Shown piece by piece: positions 1 through 4,326 of a DNA stretch of 6,728 nucleotides. The first letter of the stretch is position 1. The number at the start of each line of letters is the position of its first letter. Source of the stretch: Lachnospiraceae bacterium. GTDB taxonomy: Bacteria > Bacillota > Clostridia > Lachnospirales > Lachnospiraceae. The position numbers were made by a program, and so were the translations under genes. The notes beneath the pieces were generated by a model. That model had not been told where the DNA came from. It saw only the letters and a program-made list of their open reading frames with translations, and ran no database searches. The DNA lies in the NCBI GenBank assembly GCA_009774345.1, contig VSNR01000211.1, positions 1-6,728 on the forward strand, given 5' to 3'.

Positions 1-1
1 G

Positions 2-208
2 GAAAATGATATTTATATTGACCCAAACTTGCAAAAATTATATGACTCATATGAAGATTCCTATTCTTTTGACAATTTAGGAGAAAAAAGATTGTTGAAG
101 GATTACAGAATGTTAAATGAAATCGGACAGTTAGAAGCGCGTAAACGTGTAGCGGAACTAACCGAAATTCCCCGATACACCAAACCAGATGACCCCCCAC
201 AGGAATAA
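2..208 (+). CDS. C-terminal end of an XRE-type transcriptional regulator (partial)
   Basis: An open frame runs from the left edge to TAA at 206-208 and gives the last 68 residues of a protein whose start is outside the window. The tail contains the pattern KDYRMLNEIGQLEARKRVAEL followed by TEIPRYTK. This resembles the segment 'LN..G...A..RV.ELTEIP.Y' commonly found after the helix-turn-helix domain of XRE/Cro-type regulators in Firmicutes and their mobile elements. The DNA-binding domain itself is not visible, so the call rests only on this tail. The end is acidic and proline-rich (KPDDPPQE). No terminator is apparent just downstream; a weak CTCC/GGAG pairing near 243-256 has no T tract. The gene precedes the toxin-antitoxin operon on the same strand at a distance of about 160 nt, which suggests accessory DNA. 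An unrelated protein with a similar coiled tail remains possible. Confidence 0.55.
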   Translation, partial: ENDIYIDPNLQKLYDSYEDSYSFDNLGEKRLLKDYRMLNEIGQLEARKRVAELTEIPRYTKPDDPPQE

Positions 209-288
209 TCCCGTAGGCAACAGGTAAAAGCCAAATGTCCTTCTCCTCCCCCGGAGCTGGGAACAAAATTGCGTTGAGCACGATGTTG

Positions 289-306
289 TGCATCTAATTT
301 GATGCA
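289..306. promoter_or_regulatory. Palindrome over the -35 of the toxin-antitoxin promoter, candidate operator
   Basis: TGCATC (289-294) and GATGCA (301-306) are perfect inverted copies separated by TAATTT. The right arm overlaps the candidate -35 hexamer TTGATG at 299-304. Type II antitoxins of the RelB/DinJ group usually repress their own operon by binding such palindromes. The position fits, but no binding is shown by the sequence. No T tract follows, so it is not a terminator. Confidence 0.45.
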
Positions 307-326
307 GGGATGCGGCAAAATATAAC
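299..326 (+). promoter_or_regulatory. Candidate sigma-A promoter of the toxin-antitoxin operon
   Basis: TTGATG (299-304, 4 of 6 matches to TTGACA) and TATAAC (321-326, 5 of 6 matches to TATAAT) are separated by 16 nt. Transcription would begin near 333 and leave a leader of about 35 nt before the antitoxin start. A competing -10-like TACAAT at 337-342 has no partner -35. Confidence is moderate because the -35 is imperfect. Confidence 0.45.
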
Positions 327-367
327 AAAAACCACATACAATAAACTTTGAAAGGAAGGTATATATT

Positions 368-577
368 ATGAGCAATCGTGAATTTGCCAAGAACCTGATT
401 GACCAGATACCCGAAAACAGAATGTATTATGTAATTTCATATTTACAGGGAGCCTCTATACCAGATGAAATTCCCAATACAGAAACCATCGCCTCTATAG
501 AAGAACTGGAAAACGGCGGCGGCACTTTATTTACCGGCAGCACAGAAGCTTTGTTTGCTGAACTGATGGAGGAATGA
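368..577 (+). CDS. Type II antitoxin, RelB/DinJ-like, partner of the YafQ-like toxin
   Basis: This 69-residue acidic protein is inferred to bind and neutralise the toxin encoded immediately downstream and to repress the operon. The start ATG at 368 has a good ribosome-binding site (AAAGGAAGG about 8 nt upstream). Residues 1-30 (MSNREFAKNLIDQIPENRMY and the following YVISYLQGA) resemble the short N-terminal helices of clostridial small antitoxins. The rest is acidic and probably flexible, ending in EALFAELMEE, as expected for a toxin-wrapping tail. No clear ribbon-helix-helix motif can be read, so its family placement rests mostly on size, charge and partner. Its TGA stop is 3 nt before the toxin start, implying translational coupling. 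A strand-opposed open frame over the same bases is a shadow. Confidence 0.8.
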   Translation: MSNREFAKNLIDQIPENRMYYVISYLQGASIPDEIPNTETIASIEELENGGGTLFTGSTEALFAELMEE

Positions 578-580
578 CCA

Positions 581-853
581 ATGCTTGATGTCAGATACTC
601 CACAAAGTTCAAAAAAGATTTTAAGTTATGTGTGAAGCGTGGATATAAAATGTCTCTGCTCCAACAAGCTATTGATACATTACGTATTCCCGCCCCACTC
701 CCAGAAAAGAATCAAGACCACAATCTGACTGGGAATTATTCTGGATATAGGGAATGTCACATTGCCCCAGACTGGTTTCTTATTTATAAACAAATTGGCA
801 ATGAATTAAGATTAGACCGAACTGGCACCCATGCTGATTTATTTGGTTTGTAA
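581..853 (+). CDS. yafQ-like: YafQ-family type II toxin (RelE superfamily mRNA interferase)
   Basis: This 90-residue protein matches the YafQ branch of the RelE/ParE superfamily, ribosome-dependent endoribonucleases that cut mRNA during translation. Residues 46-89 read DHNLTGNYSGYRECHIAPDW, then FLIYK and RTGTHADLFG. They align almost without gaps with E. coli YafQ, recalled as DHPLQGSWKGYRDAHVEPDW and RTGTHAALFG. The catalytic set His50, His63, Asp67, His87 and Phe91 of YafQ corresponds to His47, His60, Asp64, His84 and Phe88 here, a constant offset of three, so the toxin looks catalytically intact. The N-terminus (RYSTKFKKDFKLCVKRG) is the usual basic first strand and helix. It lies 3 nt after the antitoxin stop and shares its operon. 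The operon ends at a strong terminator about 55 nt downstream. Confidence 0.93.
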   Translation: MLDVRYSTKFKKDFKLCVKRGYKMSLLQQAIDTLRIPAPLPEKNQDHNLTGNYSGYRECHIAPDWFLIYKQIGNELRLDRTGTHADLFGL

Positions 854-905
854 AAATGACAGCTAGAAGATGTGGATTGTCACCCACCTATTTCATTCAA
901 GATGC

Positions 906-940
906 AGAGGCAGGTAACTTCGGTTATCTGCCTTTTATAT
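906..940 (+). terminator. Intrinsic terminator of the toxin-antitoxin operon
   Basis: AGGCAGGTAAC (908-918) pairs with GTTATCTGCCT (923-933) across a TTCG tetraloop (919-922), an 11-bp stem with one G-U pair, followed by TTTT and a T-rich run. It lies about 55 nt after the toxin stop. On the opposite strand the stem is not followed by a T tract, so it serves the plus strand. Confidence 0.88.
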
Positions 941-998
941 TATTTTTGTAATTTTGTCAGAGAATTAACCCGGCAAATTTAAGAAATAGCCGTCCTGT

Positions 999-1018
999 TA
1001 AGCATATTATAAGCATAT
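999..1018. repeat. Short direct repeat TAAGCATAT
   Basis: TAAGCATAT occurs at 999-1007 and again at 1010-1018, separated by TA, just beyond the stop of the minus-strand gene. The same bases allow a weak hairpin on the minus strand (GCATAT with ATATGC) without a T tract, so it is not a convincing terminator. No function is assigned. Confidence 0.4.
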
Positions 1019-1022
1019 GCAT

Positions 1023-1655
1023 CTATTCATATAGATAGATTTCCACACTCTCCGCGATCGCCTCCACCGCCTCATCAAGTTCCCTGCGACCCTCCATGTA
1101 CTCTGCGCCCTGTTCGAGCACCTTATTTTCAAGCATCATATCGCTCAGATAGGGGGTGTCAAGACCTGCAATCCACTGTTCCAGACATTCAATGCCATCC
1201 TGATTGACCGGATAAACTGTAAATCCATATTTTACGCCATCTATTGAATAAGAGGTAGAATACTGGCCGCCATTTTCATCCAGCTTGTTCTCATTGTATG
1301 CAAAAGAGGATACCAGCGACTTTTTATTGACAGGAAAGCCAAACGGTGTGTTATCTTGAACATTTGTGCTAAGCATCATGCTGACAAACTGTTTTGCCCT
1401 GTCAGAATACGCTGTTGCCGCGTTAATCCCTGCGATGGATTCCGGGTGATACACCTTGGCGCTCTGCCCGTCTAATGGTTTGCAGATCACTTGTTCCAGA
1501 CCTTCTGTGCGCGGCACAGACAGCATATCGCGGTAGGTGTAGGCGCCCAAAGTCTCACCGAAAGTAAATGAACAGCGCCTCTCAAGACAGATACACTCAT
1601 TCACGCTTTTAAAGATTGTAGACGTACTCCCTCTGTTCCATGTCCGCTGGAGCAT
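1023..1655 (-). pseudogene. C-terminal remnant of a solute-binding-protein-like lipoprotein
   Basis: The open frame is 210 residues, but only roughly residues 30-210 look like genuine protein. The first 14 or so (MLQRTWNRGSTSTI) are the upstream gene read in another frame, and no good ribosome-binding site precedes the ATG. Residues 66-115 contain AKVYHPESIAGINAAT, DRAKQFVSMMLSTNVQ and GFPVNKKSL. This resembles the C-terminal lobe of extracellular solute-binding proteins, where the pattern 'GINA..A...FV..ML...VQ..GFPVN' recurs. There is no signal peptide of its own. It overlaps the N-terminal fragment at 1609-2067 by 47 nt in a different frame. Together they are best read as the two ends of one lipoprotein gene whose middle part has been lost. 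A separately translated protein is possible but unlikely. A genuine N-terminus could be the GTG within SVNECIC, also without a good ribosome-binding site. Confidence 0.6.
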
Positions 1656-2067
1656 CTTTCTGATCCATGCAGATCAGAGCCAGTGTACCGTCTTTTGACA
1701 AGGCGGTCGAAACCGGATAGTGCTCTTGGACAAAAGCGGCAAACGCTTCCTCCCGCTCGATATCCCATGTGTCCCCGCCGTCCTTTGACACAAATTTCTG
1801 GCTGGTCATACTGTTGATAAACACAATTCTGCCATCATTGAGCGTCTGTTTTTCCACCCGCTCCCAATAGTCGCCCTCACAGACCGTCCGTTCCACATAG
1901 CGCCCCATACCGCTGTTATCAGGATTATCCTGCTGCGCAGCAGACAGGTCTGTCTCATTTTCAAAACGCACTGGCTGTCCTTGCGTGCCACAGCCTGTCA
2001 TCGCCATAGCGATTACAGCGGACAGAAGAAATCCCGCCGCTCTTGTGATCATTGAATTTTTTCTCAT
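1609..2067 (-). pseudogene. N-terminal part of an Asp-box lipoprotein, truncated
   Basis: This 152-residue product starts with a lipoprotein signal peptide. It has a charged MRKNSMITR start, a hydrophobic stretch at about 10-24 and the lipobox-like MTGC with Cys26 as the lipidated residue, so it would be anchored on the outer face of the membrane. Residues 94-101 (SKDGGDTW) form a textbook Asp-box (S.D.G.TW), the hairpin motif of BNR/sialidase-type beta-propellers. A second propeller-like turn follows at 124-132 (SKDGTLALI). The frame stops after YVYNL, far too early for a propeller. Ribosome-binding site GGAGG lies 8 nt before ATG, and a strong predicted regulator-controlled promoter is upstream, so the start is certain. 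The downstream overlapping frame carries a solute-binding C-terminus, suggesting an original propeller plus binding-protein fusion that lost its centre. The divergent two-component system probably controls it. Confidence 0.7.
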
Positions 2068-2100
2068 TGTAAACCTCCAAATCTAATAAATATGTTCCCT

Positions 2101-2134
2101 ATCATAGCACAGGAAGCTCTAAATACTCTCTAAG
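2101..2134 (-). promoter_or_regulatory. Response-regulator-type promoter of the lipoprotein gene
   Basis: Read on the minus strand, CTTAGAG (2134-2128), 4 nt, TTTAGAG (2123-2117), 10 nt and the -10 hexamer TATGAT (2106-2101) follow in order. There is no usable -35 hexamer at the right distance (AGAGTA). The two 7-mers recur at an 11-bp pitch, one helical turn. This matches the layout of PhoB/VanR-class promoters, in which a direct-repeat box replaces the -35. Transcription would start near 2094, about 27 nt before ATG. The motif is shared with 2232-2265, and the likely binder is the regulator encoded at 2310. Binding itself is inferred. Confidence 0.75.
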
Positions 2135-2151
2135 CATGTTGAACATTTTCC

Positions 2152-2179
2152 TTGACTTTTTTTCATTGTACAATATACT
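2152..2179 (+). promoter_or_regulatory. Sigma-A promoter P1 of the response regulator
   Basis: TTGACT (2152-2157) and TATACT (2174-2179) are each 5 of 6 matches to consensus, with a 16-nt spacer. Transcription from about 2186 would give a leader of roughly 120 nt that includes the tandem box at 2232-2253 and the complete inverted repeat at 2254-2297. It probably supplies basal regulator and kinase. The divergent box at 2117-2134 ends about 18 nt upstream of the -35, so regulator bound there could also affect this promoter. Confidence 0.75.
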
Positions 2180-2231
2180 AAACTATAAAGGCAGTTAGAA
2201 ATAAAGCGGTAAACAGCGAACATCTCAGATT

Positions 2232-2265
2232 TTTAGAGATAATTTAGAGATAAATAAAGTAAAAT
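2232..2265 (+). promoter_or_regulatory. Response-regulator-type promoter P2, predicted autoregulatory
   Basis: The 11-mer TTTAGAGATAA is present twice without a gap (2232-2242 and 2243-2253). The second TTTAGAG ends at 2249, and exactly 10 nt later is the -10-like TAAAAT (2260-2265, 5 of 6 matches). Spacing of repeat to repeat (11) and box to -10 (10) is identical to the promoter at 2101-2134 on the other strand. Transcription would start near 2272, about 38 nt before the regulator ATG. Positive feedback is the natural reading for an OmpR-family regulator. However, the box lies downstream of P1, so bound regulator could also block P1 transcription. Confidence 0.72.
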
Positions 2266-2297
2266 ATCAGGTAGAAAACAAAAATATTTTACTTTAT
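2254..2297 (+). promoter_or_regulatory. 14-bp inverted repeat next to the regulator ribosome-binding site
   Basis: ATAAAGTAAAATAT (2254-2267) is perfectly complementary to ATATTTTACTTTAT (2284-2297), with a 16-nt loop. The right arm ends one base before the ribosome-binding sequence GGAGGAG (2298-2304), which is 5 nt from the ATG at 2310. The left arm overlaps the P2 -10 hexamer. A full hairpin can form in RNA started at P1 but not in RNA started at P2 (near 2272). All but one of the pairs in each arm are A-T (a single G-C), so stability is modest. A DNA operator is an alternative reading. Confidence 0.6.
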
Positions 2298-2309
2298 GGA
2301 GGAGCAACC

Positions 2310-2984
2310 ATGCGAATACTACTCGCTGAAGATGACAAGAAACTAAATGAATCACTCACAGCCCAGTTGATCTCAAGAGGCTTTGATGTGGACTCCTGCT
2401 ATGACGGGGAGGAAGCGCTCTATTATGCTGCCCAGAATATCCATGATGTGATCCTGCTCGACCGAATGCTTCCCAATATGGAGGGCACGATGATCCTGAC
2501 CAAATTGCGCAGGCAGGGCATCTTTATTCCCGTTCTTATAATAACCGCGCTTGGCACTCTAAATGACAAAGTAACCGGACTCAATCTAGGCGCCGACGAT
2601 TATCTGGTAAAACCGTTTGCATTTGAGGAGCTGCTGGCGCGCATCCAGTGTGTCACTAGGCGTTCTCCTGTCATCAGCCAGACAGAATTGTCCTCCTACT
2701 GTGATATCAGCTTTGATGAGACATCCAACACCCTCACCGGGCCAAGCGGAAGCTGCACCTGCTCCAAGCGCGAGGGTGCCATGCTGGAAATCTTTGTCAA
2801 AAACGGCGGACAAACCCTGTCAAGGAACACGCTTCTGCTAAAAATCTGGGGGCCTGACAGCGATGTCGAAGATGGAAATCTTGACAACTATATTTACTTT
2901 GTCCGCAGACGGCTCAAGGCAGTCGGAAGCCGCCTGAAACTGAGAACCATTCGGGGCATAGGCTACTGTCTGCTGGAAGAATAA
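2310..2984 (+). CDS. OmpR/PhoB-family response regulator
   Basis: This 224-residue cytoplasmic DNA-binding regulator is inferred to be phosphorylated by the kinase encoded next to it. Residues 1-115 are a receiver domain with every key residue: acidic pair Asp8/Asp9, phosphoacceptor Asp51 (in VILLDRMLP), Thr79 and Lys101 (in YLVKPF). Residues about 120-224 are the winged-helix effector domain, with the recognition-helix region NYIYFVRRRL and the closing wing RTIRGIGYCLLEE. Length is normal for the family. Ribosome-binding site GGAGGAG sits close to ATG and the start is certain. The divergent intergenic region carries two copies of an 11-bp-pitch direct repeat that suit a dimer of this class. 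The predicted targets are its own operon and the lipoprotein gene. The stimulus is unknown; similarity to VanR-like regulators is general only. The kinase gene follows after 33 nt. Confidence 0.95.
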   Translation: MRILLAEDDKKLNESLTAQLISRGFDVDSCYDGEEALYYAAQNIHDVILLDRMLPNMEGTMILTKLRRQGIFIPVLIITALGTLNDKVTGLNLGADDYLVKPFAFEELLARIQCVTRRSPVISQTELSSYCDISFDETSNTLTGPSGSCTCSKREGAMLEIFVKNGGQTLSRNTLLLKIWGPDSDVEDGNLDNYIYFVRRRLKAVGSRLKLRTIRGIGYCLLEE

Positions 2985-3017
2985 CTGGAAAATGAGAGAG
3001 GAATCAAATTCTGTCAC

Positions 3018-4322
3018 ATGAACACCATCAAAAAAGCGCACCTTCACCTGACACTGTTAAACGGCTGTATCACCACATTGATTTTAATTGTCATGACACT
3101 TGGCTATCTCCTGATAACTGAAAATAACATGATGAAAAACAAAATGTACGCATACCAAAGCGACATCTATACCATCGCCTCCTACATCGAGCAGCAGGAC
3201 ATTATCAGCAACACATGGCTGTCCCAGCTTGAATCTGGCAAAAAATACTATGTATCCCTGATGGACAACAATACAGAATTTCTATATGATACCAATAAAA
3301 TACAGGAAAGCGGCGAGAGAAGGCAGGTGCTTGACAAAGCATGGCACTATTACCATGAAGGAAGCACCTCCATGACGCACCACACGCTCTCCTATAAGAG
3401 CAGCTACACTTCCTTTATCCTGCCCCCGTCGGTCATAGAGGATTCATCTGGTTACTGCTGCTTTGTAATCCATATGGAAAAAAATACATCCACACTGGAA
3501 ATTCTGCTGGCTGCGCCGCTTGAGACCATTCAAAAGCAAATGACAAGACAGCGCTTTCTGTTTCTGGGCATTATCACGCTCGCCCTCATTGCGATCTGGA
3601 TATTTGCATGGATTTTCACTGGAAAACTGCTCAATCCCATCGAGGCAAGCAGGCTGCGCCAGAATCAATTTATCGCCTCCGCCTCACATGAGCTGCGCAC
3701 ACCGCTCGCGGTCATCCTCTCCTGCGCGGAGGCAGGGCTTGACAAAAATGCGTGTTCTGAATTGACCACCATCAAAAACGAAGCGCTGCGCACATCAAGA
3801 CTATTGAATGACATGCTCACCCTGCTCAGCTGTGATACAGGGCATCTCGACATCAAGCCAGTGCGCGCCCAGCTCGACACGCTGCTTCTGAATGCCTGTG
3901 AGGCTTTTGAGAACATGGCAGCTGCAAAACACATTCAAATCAGAGTCTCCCTTCCAGAAGAACCGCTTCCTGACTGCATCTGTGACAGCGAGCGCATCAT
4001 ACAGGTCCTCACAATCTTTCTGCACAATGCTGTCAGTTATACACCAGAGGGCGGAAAAATTTTTCTGTCCGCAGACTATATGAACAAGCATTATGAAATC
4101 AAAATTTCTGACACTGGTGTCGGAATCAGCGACGAGGAAAAGACGAAAATATTTGACCGCTTCTACCGCAGTGAAAAAGCCCGAAGTGACAAAAATCACT
4201 TCGGGCTGGGTCTGTCTATTGCCTATGATATCATTACCGCACACCACGGCAGTATCAAAGTAACCGACACGCCGGGCGGCGGCACTACGTTTTTGATACT
4301 GCTGCGCAGCCAGTCTGTCTAG
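3018..4322 (+). CDS. Sensor histidine kinase, partner of the response regulator
   Basis: This 434-residue membrane kinase has a hydrophobic segment at about 11-33, an extracytoplasmic sensor of roughly 145 residues and a second membrane segment at about 180-201. The catalytic part is complete: phosphoacceptor His224 in SASHELRTPL, N-box Asn337 in FLHNAVSYTPEGG, G1 box DTGVGI at 365-370, F-box FDRFYR near 379 and G2 box GLGLS at 396-400. Only about 20 residues separate the second membrane helix from the H-box, so there is no full HAMP domain. The visible LLNPIEASRLRQNQF is a stub of it, a form seen in compact Firmicute kinases. The start ATG has a weak upstream sequence (GAGAGG about 16 nt away), so translation is probably coupled to the regulator, whose stop is 33 nt earlier in the same frame. 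The gene ends 4 nt before the convergent GTPase stop, and its coding sequence carries that gene's terminator at 4174-4206. The signal it senses is not evident. Confidence 0.95.
   Translation: MNTIKKAHLHLTLLNGCITTLILIVMTLGYLLITENNMMKNKMYAYQSDIYTIASYIEQQDIISNTWLSQLESGKKYYVSLMDNNTEFLYDTNKIQESGERRQVLDKAWHYYHEGSTSMTHHTLSYKSSYTSFILPPSVIEDSSGYCCFVIHMEKNTSTLEILLAAPLETIQKQMTRQRFLFLGIITLALIAIWIFAWIFTGKLLNPIEASRLRQNQFIASASHELRTPLAVILSCAEAGLDKNACSELTTIKNEALRTSRLLNDMLTLLSCDTGHLDIKPVRAQLDTLLLNACEAFENMAAAKHIQIRVSLPEEPLPDCICDSERIIQVLTIFLHNAVSYTPEGGKIFLSADYMNKHYEIKISDTGVGISDEEKTKIFDRFYRSEKARSDKNHFGLGLSIAYDIITAHHGSIKVTDTPGGGTTFLILLRSQSV
4174..4206 (-). terminator. Intrinsic terminator for the EF-G-like gene, inside the kinase gene
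   Basis: On the minus strand GCCCGAAGTGA (4206-4196) pairs perfectly with TCACTTCGGGC (4189-4179) over a 6-nt loop and is followed at once by TTTTT (4178-4174). The 11-bp GC-rich stem lies about 120 nt past the GTPase stop at 4327. Read on the plus strand the T tract is missing, so it should not stop kinase mRNA. There the same bases encode residues near 388-397, between the F-box and the G2 box. Confidence 0.85.
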
Positions 4323-4326
4323 TTTA

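Noticed and set aside
243..256. CTCC/GGAG pairing after the XRE tail as a terminator
   Set aside because: The stem is only 4 bp and no T tract follows.
337..342. TACAAT as the -10 of the toxin-antitoxin promoter
   Set aside because: No acceptable -35 lies 16-18 nt upstream, whereas TATAAC at 321-326 has one.
103..390. Minus-strand open frame of 95 codons over the XRE tail and the antitoxin leader
   Set aside because: It lacks recognisable features, runs antisense to better-supported coding and regulatory sequence, and reads as a shadow.
999..1022. Terminator for the minus-strand lipoprotein gene
   Set aside because: The GCATAT/ATATGC stem is short and A-T rich and is not followed by T residues on the minus strand.
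2136..2146. Small palindrome ATGTT-G-AACAT upstream of P1
   Set aside because: It is short, occurs once, and has no counterpart elsewhere in the window; nothing ties it to a regulator.
2558..2564. A further CTCTAAA copy of the regulator half-site
   Set aside because: It is inside the regulator coding sequence and has no partner 11 bp away, so it is best explained by chance.
3801..4247. Minus-strand open frame of 148 codons inside the kinase gene
   Set aside because: The plus-strand kinase carries all catalytic motifs over the same bases; the antisense product has no recognisable domain.
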